Below the pieces are notes generated by a model. The model worked only from the letters and a program-made list of their open reading frames with translations, was not told where the DNA came from and made no database searches. Below, in pieces: positions 1 to 7,878 of a stretch of 58,841 bases of DNA. The DNA is from an uncultured Oscillospiraceae bacterium. Its GTDB lineage: Bacteria > Bacillota > Clostridia > Oscillospirales > Oscillospiraceae. Location: the NCBI GenBank assembly GCA_934622035.1, contig CAKTVG010000018.1, positions 1 to 58,841 on the forward strand. Direction: 5' to 3'. The stretch's first letter is position 1. Every line of letters starts with the position of its first letter. A program made the position numbers and the translations under genes.

Positions 1-127
1 GATCCGCACGCTGGACAAATCGCGCCTCGGCGTTCGCCTCGCCCGGCTGGACAAGGAAACCATGGGCAGGATTGACCGTGCACTGATCGCCAGCTTTGGG
101 ATCAAATACATGGAGGGACTGCTTTGA
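1..127 (+). CDS. PemK/MazF-family toxin, C-terminal part
   Basis: The reading frame enters from the left edge (first full codon at 2) and stops at 125-127. The visible 41 residues contain IRTLDKSRL and end in IKYMEGLL. The RT(I/L)DKSRL segment is the conserved C-terminal strand region of MazF/PemK endoribonucleases, which cleave mRNA and are normally held by an antitoxin. The antitoxin, if any, lies outside the window. The stop overlaps the next small ORF by four bases (TTGA), so the two are translationally coupled. The N-terminus is not visible, so catalytic residues cannot be checked. In clostridial mobile elements a MazF-like gene often sits just before serine recombinases, as here. Confidence 0.75.
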   Translation, partial: IRTLDKSRLGVRLARLDKETMGRIDRALIASFGIKYMEGLL

Positions 128-291
128 AGCCGGAAGAATCGGCCGAGCTTGCGGCCTTCGCTTACAGTGTCGGACTGCTTCAGCTTCTGCAAAAGCTGGA
201 CTTGCTCAGCGAAGCCGAGGCCGCCGAAATTACAGCGCTCAGCGCTGCACGGTATCATACAACGCAGCTTTATATTAAGCCAAAAAAATAA
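124..291 (+). CDS. Small acidic protein between mazF and the recombinases
   Basis: A 55-aa ORF starting at TTG (124), overlapping the mazF stop as TTGA. It begins MKPEESAELAAFAYSVG, is rich in Ala, Leu and Glu and ends in KPKK. It is predicted to be helical with no signal peptide or membrane segment. There is no in-frame ATG, and the start is chosen because of the tight stop/start overlap. Its position, coupled to the toxin gene and just ahead of the recombinase operon, suggests an accessory protein of the mobile element or an immunity/antitoxin-like partner. No function is recognised. Confidence 0.55.
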   Translation: MKPEESAELAAFAYSVGLLQLLQKLDLLSEAEAAEITALSAARYHTTQLYIKPKK

Positions 292-360
292 AAAAATAAC
301 ACTGGATAGTTCCGAACCTTTGTGGTATTGTCTGTGTTACAAAAAAGGAGGGAGCATCCC

Positions 361-1908
361 ATGAAAACAGTCACCGAGATCACGGCAGAGAAGAAAGAAG
401 CGTCAGAGATCCGACTGGCGGCGTACTGCCGGGTGTCCAGCGGTTCTGCGGATCAGCGCCGCTCCTTTGCCGCGCAGATCCAATACTACTCCGACTACTG
501 CAAACAGAACCCACAGTACAGGCTCGTGGATGTCTACGCCGATGAGGCCGTCACCGGCACCTGCGCCGAGAAGCGCAACGACTTCCTGCGGCTTATGCGG
601 GATTGCAGGAAAGGCAAGATTGACCGCATCATCGTCAAATCCGTCTCACGCTTTGCACGCAACACGCAGGAGCTGCTTGCAGCGCTGCGGATGCTCTCGG
701 AGCATGGCGTCAGCGTGTTCTTTGAGGAACAGGGCATTGACACTGCCCGAATGGACAATGAAATGATTATCACATTCCCCGGTATGGCCGCGCAGCAGGA
801 AAGCCTGGCCATATCGGGGAATGTGCGTTGGAGCTACCGGAAACGGATGGCATCCGGGGAGTTTAACTGCACCTATCCAGCTTATGGGTTCCGACTGATC
901 GACGGAAAATTGCAGATCAATGAAACGGAGGCTGCCGTTGTCCGGCGTATTTTTGCACTGTATCTGCAAGGACTGGGCAGACAGGCGATTGCCGACGTGC
1001 TCAATCAGGAGGGCATCCGCACGCGCCGCGAAGGAAAGCAATGGCGTGCTACCGGCATCAGCTATCTGCTCGGCAACGAACGCTATGTCGGTGACGCGCT
1101 GCTGCAAAAGAAGTATACAACGCAGACCCTTCCCTTTCGTGAAAAATACAACCATGGGGAGCTGCCGCAGTACTATGTGGAAAACAGCAATCCGGCGATC
1201 ATCAGCCGCGAGGACTTCGCGGCGGTACAGGCGCTGCGAAAGCAGCGGCAGCAGGTGTGGCGTACCGACAGGGGGAAGCACCGCCTTTCCGGTCTGCTGC
1301 GTTGTCCGGATTGCGGAAGGAGCCTGCGCCGGCTCTGCTGCAACGGCACTGCCTACTGGAGCTGCGCTTTTCAAAACTCCGGTGCTTCGAATTGCCGGAA
1401 GGTGCGAGTCCGTGAGGAGGAGGTCATAAATGCGTTCTCCCTGCTTTTGCGAAAGCTGCGGGCCAATCGGGAACATATTCTTTCGCCACTGATTCAGCAT
1501 CTTACGCTGTTGAATGAGTATTCCTGCGGGAATCAAGTGCGGCTGCACGAAATTGACAAGGTGCTGGCGGACCGCAGTGCGCAAAAGCTGGTTGTCACGC
1601 GGCTGCATACCAAGGGAATTTTGACTGCATCGGACTACGCGGCACAGGCGGACGTGTTGGACGGCGCAATCAATCACCTTCGGCTTGAACGGAGAAGGCT
1701 TCTGGCAGAAGCGGAAAACGATGGGCAACTCGATGACCTGAAAATACTGAATCAACTTTTGGAAACCGGTGAGGATGACGAAGGTATTCTGGAGCAGATC
1801 GTTGCGGAGATTGCCGCAGTTCGCAATGAGGAGTTGCGCTTCAGGCTGCTCGGCGGCCTGGAGCTTACAGAAATAATTCCGGAGAAAGGACGCTGCACAA
1901 ACGCATGA
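361..1908 (+). CDS. Large serine recombinase 1 (resolvase/invertase family)
   Basis: A 515-aa site-specific recombinase. The N-terminal resolvase domain carries AYCRVSS with the expected catalytic Ser at residue 26, followed by the ARNTQELL-type helix. A 'recombinase' DNA-binding domain spans roughly residues 160-300. A zinc ribbon begins near residue 320 with CPDC and is completed by later Cys residues, and a long helical C-terminus follows. The start at 361 is chosen because AAAGGAGGG precedes it; an upstream in-frame start at 322 has no RBS. It overlaps the next ORF by ATGA (1905-1908). Large serine recombinases excise or integrate mobile elements at specific att sites. This is the first of three in one operon. 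Confidence 0.93.
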   Translation: MKTVTEITAEKKEASEIRLAAYCRVSSGSADQRRSFAAQIQYYSDYCKQNPQYRLVDVYADEAVTGTCAEKRNDFLRLMRDCRKGKIDRIIVKSVSRFARNTQELLAALRMLSEHGVSVFFEEQGIDTARMDNEMIITFPGMAAQQESLAISGNVRWSYRKRMASGEFNCTYPAYGFRLIDGKLQINETEAAVVRRIFALYLQGLGRQAIADVLNQEGIRTRREGKQWRATGISYLLGNERYVGDALLQKKYTTQTLPFREKYNHGELPQYYVENSNPAIISREDFAAVQALRKQRQQVWRTDRGKHRLSGLLRCPDCGRSLRRLCCNGTAYWSCAFQNSGASNCRKVRVREEEVINAFSLLLRKLRANREHILSPLIQHLTLLNEYSCGNQVRLHEIDKVLADRSAQKLVVTRLHTKGILTASDYAAQADVLDGAINHLRLERRRLLAEAENDGQLDDLKILNQLLETGEDDEGILEQIVAEIAAVRNEELRFRLLGGLELTEIIPEKGRCTNA

Positions 1909-2765
1909 AAAACAGGATGCTTCCCTTTGGCTATGCCTATAATCACGGCGCGGTGGTCGTCAATGCCGGCGAAGCGGCAGTGCTTGCGGAAATCTTCGAA
2001 CGGTATCTTTCCGGAGCTTCTCTGCTGCAAATCGCGCGGGAATTGAACGCACGGCGGGTTCCTTATGCGCCGGGAATTGAAAACTGGAATAAAGCGCGCC
2101 TCATGCGCCTGCTGGAAGATGAGCGTTACACAGGGCATAACGACTATCCTCCGATTCTTGACAGAGAAACGGCAGAGCGCCTGAGAGAAACAAAACAGAG
2201 CCGTAATAACCAAGGTAAGACCGGCCGAAGCAATCCCGTTTATCGGCTTGGAATTCCGGTTGTTTGCCCGAACTGCGGAGAAGCGATGTCCCGTCATATC
2301 AGTCAGAAGTGCAGAATCTCCCAGCGCTGGGTGTGCAAAAATCCGCAGTGCCGCACATGGATTGGCATTACGGATGAAGCGCTGCTTGGAGGAATCACAG
2401 ACCTTCTGAACGACGTAATCGCCCATCCGGAGCGGCTTCAAGCCACGGCAGACGCTTATGCTCCGAGCGGCACCGTGCAAAGGCTGGAAGCCGAAATCCG
2501 GCAGACGTTGGAGTGCGGAACGTTCGATAAAGTCATCCTCCGCCAGAAGATTCTGGATTGCGCCGCACGCAAGTACCATGAGATTGAGGATGCTGCCTAT
2601 CTGACGGAAGCATTGAAAGCGGACCTGGAGCAATCCGGCCCGCTTTCGGCATACTCGGAGGCTTTGACCCGCCGCTGCATCAGGGCGATCCTCCTGCAAG
2701 CGGATGCGACCGTTCGCCTCACGCTGGCCAACGGCCAGACCATCGGGAAGGAGGAAAGCAGATGA
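1905..2765 (+). CDS. Recombinase-like protein lacking the catalytic domain
   Basis: A 286-aa protein that starts directly in the 'recombinase' domain (MLPFGYAYNHG, then the ARELNARRVPYAPG region). It has a zinc ribbon (CPNCGEAMSRH and a second Cys pair about 20 residues later) and a helical C-terminus. No YxRVS resolvase domain is present, so it cannot cut DNA on its own. It is joined by ATGA overlaps to recombinases on both sides (1905-1908 and 2762-2765), which argues for a designed subunit rather than a fragment. The likely role is DNA binding or directionality control in a complex with the two full enzymes; this is inferred from domain content and position. Confidence 0.85.
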   Translation: MKNRMLPFGYAYNHGAVVVNAGEAAVLAEIFERYLSGASLLQIARELNARRVPYAPGIENWNKARLMRLLEDERYTGHNDYPPILDRETAERLRETKQSRNNQGKTGRSNPVYRLGIPVVCPNCGEAMSRHISQKCRISQRWVCKNPQCRTWIGITDEALLGGITDLLNDVIAHPERLQATADAYAPSGTVQRLEAEIRQTLECGTFDKVILRQKILDCAARKYHEIEDAAYLTEALKADLEQSGPLSAYSEALTRRCIRAILLQADATVRLTLANGQTIGKEESR

Positions 2766-4393
2766 CACGGACCGGCAAGGTGGTGCGGGTCATTCCTGCG
2801 GATGTGACAAAGCAGGCTGCCCGCACGCCCTATGAGCAGATTCTGGTTGCGGCTTACTGCCGGGTATCGACCAAACAGGAGGAGCAGCTCAACAGCTACG
2901 AGGTGCAGAAGCAGCATTATGAGGAGCTGATTCTCTCGGAGGCCAAATGGCGTCTGGCGGGCATTTTTGCCGACCGCGGCATCTCCGGCACCAGCCTGAA
3001 AAAGCGCGACGAGTTCAACCGGATGCTCCGTCTCTGCCAAAAGGGCAGAATCAAAATGATCATCACAAAATCCATCAGCCGCTTTGCGCGCAATACGCTC
3101 GACTGCATTGCCGTCACGCGCAAGCTCCGCGAGATCGGCGTGGATGTCTACTTTGAGGAGCAGAATCTGCACAGCATCGACGCGTCCTCGGAATTTTATA
3201 TCTCCATCTACGGCAGCGTCGCGCAGAGCGAGTCGGAAAACATCAGCGCCAATGTCAAATGGGGCAAGGCGCAAAGTGCCAAGAACGGTAATGTGTCCTT
3301 CAACTACAAGCATTTCCTCGGCTACCGCCGCGGCGGGGACGGCACGCCGGAGATCGTTCCGGAGGAGGCGGAAACAGTTCGCACCATCTATGGCCGCTTC
3401 CTCGCAGGGGACAGTCTGCACGATATCGCCGTCCATCTGGAGGCGCAGCGCGTTCCCTCGCCCGGCGGGAAGCAGGCATGGCGGGAAACGACGATCCGCT
3501 CGATCCTCTCGAACGAAAAATACAAGGGCGACGCGGTGCTGGGCAAGACCTATGTGGAAAACTGCCTGACCAAGCGTATCAAGGCCAACCGCGGCGAGCG
3601 GCAGAAATTTTATGTGGAAAACAATCATCCTGCGATCATTGACGCCGGAACCTTCGCGCGCGTGCAGGAGGAGCTGGCGCGGCGGGGCAGCAAGCAGAAG
3701 GTCAAGCAGGTCGGAACCAAAACCGAGCAAGGCAAGTATTCCGGAAAGTACGCGCTGACGGAGCTGCTGGTCTGCGGCGAATGCGGGACGCCCTACCGCC
3801 GCTGCACATGGACGGCCAGAGGGGAGCGAAAGGTCGTCTGGCGGTGTATCAGCCGGTTGGACTACGGCAAAAAGTACTGCCATCATTCGCCGAGCCTTGA
3901 GGAAAGCGCGGTGCAGCGCGCGATCATGGAGGCAATTTCCTCCGCGGCAAGGCAGAACACAGATGTTTTGCAAACGCTCAAGCTGCATATTGGGATGGGA
4001 TTGCACGGCGAAGCCAGCGAGGATCGGACGATGGATGTTCAGATTCGCATTGCGCAGATCGACGCCGAGTTCAGCGCCATGCTCGATGCGGTTTCAGCCG
4101 AAAACACCGGAGAAATTGACGAAGCGCGCGTCACTGTGCTGATGGCGGAAAAGCAGCGCCTGACCGGGCAGCTTGCACAGCAGGCCGACGCGCAGCAGGC
4201 GCAGGCGGGACTGCGCTCGCGCCTCGATGAAGTGTATGCCGCCCTCGACGCACTGCAAAACCACCCACTTGTCTATGATGACTATCTCGTCCGCCAGACC
4301 CTTTCGCGCGTGATCGCCGTGTCGAAGCACCTGATCCGGGTCGTCTTTCCGGGCGGCCTGGAGATCGAGCAGGAGGTGGAAAACGGCAGATGA
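2762..4393 (+). CDS. Large serine recombinase 2
   Basis: A 543-aa serine recombinase with the catalytic motif AAYCRVST (Ser 36), the SISRFARNT helix, a recombinase domain, a zinc ribbon starting CGECGTPYRRC and a C-terminal coiled-coil region rich in Gln/Ala. It is the last gene of the three-gene operon and starts with an ATGA overlap to the catalytic-domain-less protein. It is only moderately similar to recombinase 1 over the resolvase domain, so it is not a recent duplicate. It probably acts with its two neighbours in excision or integration of the element whose left part lies outside the window. Confidence 0.93.
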   Translation: MTRTGKVVRVIPADVTKQAARTPYEQILVAAYCRVSTKQEEQLNSYEVQKQHYEELILSEAKWRLAGIFADRGISGTSLKKRDEFNRMLRLCQKGRIKMIITKSISRFARNTLDCIAVTRKLREIGVDVYFEEQNLHSIDASSEFYISIYGSVAQSESENISANVKWGKAQSAKNGNVSFNYKHFLGYRRGGDGTPEIVPEEAETVRTIYGRFLAGDSLHDIAVHLEAQRVPSPGGKQAWRETTIRSILSNEKYKGDAVLGKTYVENCLTKRIKANRGERQKFYVENNHPAIIDAGTFARVQEELARRGSKQKVKQVGTKTEQGKYSGKYALTELLVCGECGTPYRRCTWTARGERKVVWRCISRLDYGKKYCHHSPSLEESAVQRAIMEAISSAARQNTDVLQTLKLHIGMGLHGEASEDRTMDVQIRIAQIDAEFSAMLDAVSAENTGEIDEARVTVLMAEKQRLTGQLAQQADAQQAQAGLRSRLDEVYAALDALQNHPLVYDDYLVRQTLSRVIAVSKHLIRVVFPGGLEIEQEVENGR

Positions 4394-4450
4394 TTTTCAG
4401 AGAATAAGGTATAAATCACTCTGAAAAGAATATTTTTCAACGGTTTTCTG

Positions 4451-4479
4451 TTGACATTTTCTTTTGCGCGGAATATAAT
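4451..4479 (+). promoter_or_regulatory. Consensus sigma-A promoter of the structured RNA
   Basis: TTGACA at 4451-4456, a spacer of exactly 17 bases, and TATAAT at 4474-4479. Both hexamers match the consensus perfectly, which is rare and implies a strong constitutive promoter. Transcription should start near 4486, immediately before the hairpin-rich RNA, and not at a protein start. Confidence 0.88.
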
Positions 4480-4485
4480 AATAGC

Positions 4486-4690
4486 GGAAGGTGAGCGTCA
4501 TCTCACCAGTGCGGCTGGCACTTAAAATCCGAAATGGATGCAGGACCTGTGTGCCTGAGCGTTGGCGGACAACGGAAAAACCCGATAAAGAATCGGAGTA
4601 CAAAGCTCCGGCTGTTGGCGGACAACAGAAAAACCAGTCATTTTAGGAGAGGCTAGTAATACTGCGGTATTACGGTCTCTCCTTTTTTTG
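4486..4690 (+). ncRNA. Structured RNA with two repeat hairpins, possible type III antitoxin RNA
   Basis: A ~205-nt transcript is bounded by a perfect promoter and a strong intrinsic terminator and has no ORF of note. Visible hairpins: GGTGAG/CTCACC (4490-4507), AGTGC/GCACT (4508-4522), CCGAT/ATCGG (4582-4596). Two near-identical units, one at 4560-4582 and one at 4613-4635, have the form stem, loop GCGGA, stem, then GAAAAACC, 53 bases apart. The outer base pair of the two stems differs in a compensatory way (C-G versus T-A), which supports a conserved fold. It matches no RNA family I can name. Position and repeats recall ToxI-type antitoxin RNAs; the exposed GGA loops would also suit a CsrA-type protein. 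Confidence 0.6.
4645..4690 (+). terminator. Intrinsic terminator between the RNA and the nuclease gene
   Basis: AGGAGAG (4645-4651) pairs with CTCTCCT (4677-4683), with an inner GTAATAC/GTATTAC hairpin, followed by a run of seven T. It lies 25-70 bases before the PBECR4 start, the position of the leaky terminator between antitoxin RNA and toxin in type III systems. Confidence 0.85.
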
Positions 4691-4714
4691 CAAGAAAGAG
4701 AGTGTCCCAATGGC

Positions 4715-5383
4715 ATGAAACATTATACGAAAGCGCAAGCGATTGCAGTCGTTGTTGCCTGTGCGGAAAAGTATCGCAGCGAACTTGCAAATCGGAATAT
4801 TCTATTTATATGCCAAGATAAACATAGAAGAATATCTGCAATAGAGTTTTCGTTTGACGCAAGCAATTTTATGCATTTGACGGGCTTGAAAACTAAAAAA
4901 ATACGGCAGAACAAAGACGGTTCAAATGATACTATCAGCGCAAAAGAATTCTATGATAAATGTCTTTCACATCGCTTGAGCATCAATGATTTTGAGTTTG
5001 CTGCCGATGGAACGACAGCTCTTAAACTGGATGTCTTGCCCAAGTTGCTTTCGGGGCATCTCTCGGCAACGATGATCGGTGATTACAATTCCCGTAATCC
5101 GCGGTTGATAACGGATAAGCTTGCAGGCGGGACGACTGCGTGTATGGGCTTTGTTACCACAGGCTCCAAGCGGCGTTATGTTCCAAATACGATTTTGAAG
5201 CTCGATATGCGCGACTACGTCTGCAATCAGGTTCGCGTGATTGCGGCTTACCGTAAGCCGATGAATAGCGAACGCTACGAGGAGGCTACATATTTTGCGA
5301 AGAAAATCGATTGGGACTTGATTGTTTTCCCGGATGAATACTCGTACTTGCCCAAGCCAGCTCCAGTTGCCCCAGCAAAATAG
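4715..5383 (+). CDS. PBECR4-domain protein (BECR-fold nuclease-like)
   Basis: A protein of 222 aa from the ATG at 4715 (a TTG at 4688 would give 231). The N-terminal part has the pattern of the PBECR4 domain: AVVVACAEKYRSEL, NILFICQDKHR, then NFMHLTGL with the conserved His-Leu-Thr-Gly. PBECR domains are predicted relatives of barnase, EndoU, colicin E5 and RelE, that is, metal-independent RNases found in toxins and phage polyvalent proteins. The gene has lower GC than the flanking recombinases. The RNA-terminator-nuclease order suggests a toxin held by the upstream RNA, but PBECR4 is not one of the established type III toxin families, so this stays an inference. It could also be an ordinary accessory nuclease. 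Confidence 0.6.
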   Translation: MKHYTKAQAIAVVVACAEKYRSELANRNILFICQDKHRRISAIEFSFDASNFMHLTGLKTKKIRQNKDGSNDTISAKEFYDKCLSHRLSINDFEFAADGTTALKLDVLPKLLSGHLSATMIGDYNSRNPRLITDKLAGGTTACMGFVTTGSKRRYVPNTILKLDMRDYVCNQVRVIAAYRKPMNSERYEEATYFAKKIDWDLIVFPDEYSYLPKPAPVAPAK

Positions 5384-5521
5384 AATCCTGTTTTTTTGCG
5401 GCATATAATCAGAAATCTGATGGTTGAAAATCGTATTTTGTGGGTCAATGGGAGAGGTTGGGATTATTACTTGTGGACACCTTGTAAGTTATAAAACTAT
5501 AATGCTGTAGGAGAAACGCAC

Positions 5522-5719
5522 ATGGATACTTTGTCAACTAGAGATATTCTTTATATAATAGCAGATTTTTGGTTTATCCGCCCAGCGCTTCAGGCAGTTG
5601 TCTTTAATAAGCTATTTTATGATGGATACGTCTGTTGCAATGAAGGATTATACCCCAGTAATAAGGAAACTCTGCAAAAACGGCTTAAAGGGACGGAATT
5701 CTATCCTTTGCAAGAATGA
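5522..5719 (+). CDS. Short ORF, probably a truncated gene start
   Basis: A 65-aa ORF starting MDTLSTRDILYII, preceded by TAGGAG at a good distance from its ATG. It is aromatic-rich in the middle (IADFWFIRPALQ) and ends shortly after the point (about 5700) where the downstream sequence turns into an ATPase C-terminal part in another frame. It may be the start of a gene cut by that junction. No family is recognised, and about 140 bases of non-coding sequence precede it. Confidence 0.35.
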   Translation: MDTLSTRDILYIIADFWFIRPALQAVVFNKLFYDGYVCCNEGLYPSNKETLQKRLKGTEFYPLQE

Positions 5720-6518
5720 GCTGACCAGCGCCATCAACCGCGTGGTGGAGGACATCAACCACCGCTTCACGCTGGAGGTACTGACGCAGGACTGGAAATC
5801 TCATGACCTTGGCATTTCCGCCAGCAATCTGCGCCGGGATCGGGAGAACCCAACGGACGTCCTTGACCGCATTGACCTTGCGGCTGTTGCCGACAGCCTG
5901 CGGATGCTGCTGGAGATCCGCAACAAGGCAGAACAGACCGTAAAACTGGACGATGTTCACGCGGCGGAGATCAAGGAATATCTGGATTTGCTGGACCTGA
6001 CGCGGGAGATCGACGTACTGCACCTGCCGGATGTCAGCATGAAGTCCAGCCGCACGGTGATCGCGCAGCCAGGTCTGCGCTATGCACAGGCGGACGCGCT
6101 GATCCGCAGTCTGCTGTTGGATAAGACATTCAGCGCCCTGCCTCTGGCAGAACGTACCGCAGTGCAGCAGCGCATCCTGACCGAGATCAAAGGCCGGATG
6201 CTGGAGGACATTGTCCTGCTGGAAACCAAGCTGGCGAACCCCAAGAAGCAGGTGTTCGTCCTGCAATTTCCCCTGGGCGAGTTTGATATGGTGGTGTTTG
6301 ATCCGGTGGCGGGTTCCTGCCAAATTTTCGAGATCAAGCATAGCGAGGAAGCCGTCCCGCAGCAGTATCGCCATCTGATCGACGGGCAAAAATGTGCTCA
6401 GACCGAGCACCGCTACGGCCCAATCACCGGAAAGTTTGTCCTCTATCGAGGGGAAAGCCAAGTGGTTGAGGGCATTCAATATCAGAATGTGGAAGAATAT
6501 CTGCGGAGCCTTGCATGA
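5622..6518 (+). pseudogene. ATPase remnant with a DUF4143-like C-terminal part
   Basis: From about residue 30 onward the protein matches the C-terminal half of bacterial AAA-type ATPases that end in a DUF4143/PD-(D/E)XK-like domain. It contains EFDMVVFDP followed by CQIFEIKHS, the D...ExK pattern of that nuclease-like fold. The N-terminal AAA part with its Walker A motif is missing. The first residues (MKDYTPVI) resemble the usual N-terminus of these ATPases, which suggests one internal deletion around 5660-5720 joined the start of the gene to its C-terminal half. It is probably non-functional. A related intact ATPase lies on the other strand at 12265-13464. A terminator follows within 10 bases. 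Confidence 0.6.
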
Positions 6519-6525
6519 CAAAACT

Positions 6526-6560
6526 GCCGTCCCGAACGAAAAATCGGGGCGGCGGTTTTT
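6526..6560 (+). terminator. Intrinsic terminator after the ATPase remnant
   Basis: GCCGTCCCGA (6526-6535) pairs with TCGGGGCGGC (6544-6553), allowing one G-T pair, followed by GTTTTT. It begins eight bases past the stop codon. Confidence 0.85.
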
Positions 6561-6623
6561 ACGATGCTTATTGTCGTATGACAAACTATGATGTAAAATA
6601 TCTTTTACGTATGACAAGCTACG

Positions 6624-7128
6624 ATAAGGTGAAATAAATTGCACAAAAGGATACATGGCTTGCAGACTCTGGTAAAATGAAGTCACGACACACCATTCTG
6701 AAAGAAGAGAGCAAACTATGTCTGAGAATATTGTATAGCTGAACGAGGAAATTATCAAGGGGCAGATCAAGGAACTGGTCCGCGGCAGTGGGGAAGAAAC
6801 GCTGGCCTACTGCGACTTTCCCAGCGAACACTGGACGCGCATCCACACCAACAATGTGATCGAGCGGCTGAACCGCGAGATCCGCCGCAGGGCGCGTGTG
6901 GTGGGGACGTTCCCGGACGGAAACTCCGTCCTGATGCTGGTCTGCGCGAGATTGCGTCATGTGGCTGGCATCCAGTGGGGCAACAAGAAGTACATGAATA
7001 TGAAGCACCTGGGGCGGCTTTGGACGACGTCTCTGTTGCCGGGTGACTTCATTCGGCCGGAGTCTGCAAATATTTTTGCGCAATTATTTTGACACTACCA
7101 TATTATTGCGCAATTATCTTGACACTAC
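6624..7128 (+). mobile_element. Internally deleted IS256-type element
   Basis: A ~0.5-kb remnant. The left end (6624-6646) ends in ATAAATTGCACAA. The right end occurs twice in tandem, 7076-7098 and 7106-7128, each reading as the inverted repeat of an end containing AATTGCGCAA. IS256-type ends commonly read GTAGTGTCAA...TTGCGCAA, as here. A closely similar left end (about 6635-6720 compared with 58745-58841) begins another copy at the right edge of the window. The element cannot transpose by itself because its transposase is deleted and stopped. Confidence 0.8.
6718..7092 (+). pseudogene. IS256/Mutator-type transposase, stopped and deleted
   Basis: Starts ATG at 6718 behind GAAAGAAGAGAG and meets an in-frame TAG after six codons. 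The same frame continues as LNEEIIKGQIKELVRGS and then jumps to the C-terminal third of a Mutator-type transposase (HWTRIHTNNVIERLNREIRR, ARLRHVAGIQWGNKKYM). The missing middle would carry the first two catalytic Asp residues. This is both a nonsense mutation and a ~250-codon internal deletion. The frame ends inside the right inverted repeat. Confidence 0.85.
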
Positions 7129-7165
7129 CGGGATATATGACATGTGTTTCACCTACGTTCTGACA

Positions 7166-7207
7166 TAAAAATAACCGAAAGGCTTTCAGAATGAAAACCT
7201 CTCGGCT
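7166..7207 (-). terminator. Terminator of the small minus-strand ORF
   Basis: On the minus strand GCCGAGAGG and CCTTTCGGT form a stem around a 13-base loop and are followed by TATTTTT. It lies 23 bases after the stop of the 68-aa ORF at 7230-7436. Confidence 0.65.
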
Positions 7208-7229
7208 ATGTAAAGTTATGAACACAAAA

Positions 7230-7436
7230 TTATAGTAGTTCTTTTGGCAATGATTTTGTTATTGGTTTATGTCTGATGATTTTGTAATATCCCACCTTTT
7301 CAGGACTTTCTTCGTAATTATCAATCAGATTGCTTTCTTTGAAGGCGGTAAGCAGTTTCTCATTTTCATCATTGATTTCAAATTTTGGTCTACTGCGCGT
7401 ATCAAATATTTTGAGATAATCCGTTAAGTTAAGCAA
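7230..7436 (-). CDS. Small protein of unknown function
   Basis: A 68-aa ORF beginning MLNLTDYLKIFDTRSRPKFE and ending HKPITKSLPKELL, followed by a terminator. It is charged, with no membrane segment or signal peptide. It is divergent from an XRE-type regulator gene 16 bases away, so the two could form a regulator/target pair. It may also be the C-terminal remnant of a longer gene, because IS256 debris lies immediately downstream. No family is recognised. Confidence 0.4.
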   Translation of the reverse strand: MLNLTDYLKIFDTRSRPKFEINDENEKLLTAFKESNLIDNYEESPEKVGYYKIIRHKPITKSLPKELL

Positions 7437-7452
7437 TGTAAGAATCCCTTTT

Positions 7453-7687
7453 ATGGAAGAGTTCTACAAAGCTGCCGAAGGCGATTCCAAACTGAAACGC
7501 ATTCGGGAAAGCAGAGGCTTATCTCAGTCAGAACTTGCGGAACAATCGGGTATCAATGTCCGAAACATTCAGATGTATAAGCAAAGAGTCAACAACATTG
7601 ATAAGGCGCAGGAACGAACACTCTACAAGTTATCCCGTGTTCTTGGTTGGCGATATCGAAGACCTGCTTGAAAATCCTATGATGTAA
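7453..7687 (+). pseudogene. XRE-family HTH regulator with a 3' frameshift
   Basis: The first ~64 residues form a Cro/C1-type helix-turn-helix: KLKRIRESRGLSQSELAEQS, then NVRNIQMYKQRVNNIDKA. Near 7646-7651 the frame changes to an Arg-rich tail that stops at 7671. One base less at the GGTTGG step would restore the usual family ending GDIEDLLENPMM, stopping at 7687. The family normally ends exactly this way, so a one-base insertion, or a sequencing error, is likely. The HTH itself is intact, and the shortened protein might still bind DNA. No clear RBS precedes the ATG at 7453. Confidence 0.7.
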
Positions 7688-7807
7688 CTCCAAAATCAAC
7701 GAAGGCAACGGAGTTTTGCACGGAGGAACGGAGAAATGACACTAAAAGCATTCGTATCAAGGACAGAATCCACAAAAATCACATTCGAGTTTTGTAAACA
7801 CTCACAG

Positions 7808-7863
7808 TTGACACCGTGCGGTGCAGCGTGTATGATATTACCAGAAAGCAAAAACGTTTTCGA
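7808..7863 (+). promoter_or_regulatory. Promoter and operator of the lacI-type gene
   Basis: TTGACA (7808-7813), a 17-base spacer and TATGAT (7831-7836), followed at 7849-7863 by the palindrome-centred 15-mer CAAAAACGTTTTCGA. The identical 15-mer recurs at 8970-8984 before the next gene. AAAACGTTTT is a typical LacI-family half-site pair, so the regulator probably represses itself from just downstream of the start point. Confidence 0.8.
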
Positions 7864-7878
7864 GAAGGAGAGAGCAGC

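Noticed and set aside
4560..4635. CRISPR-like repeat pair
   Set aside because: Only two units, with a structured and non-variable interval and no cas genes; they behave as RNA hairpins.
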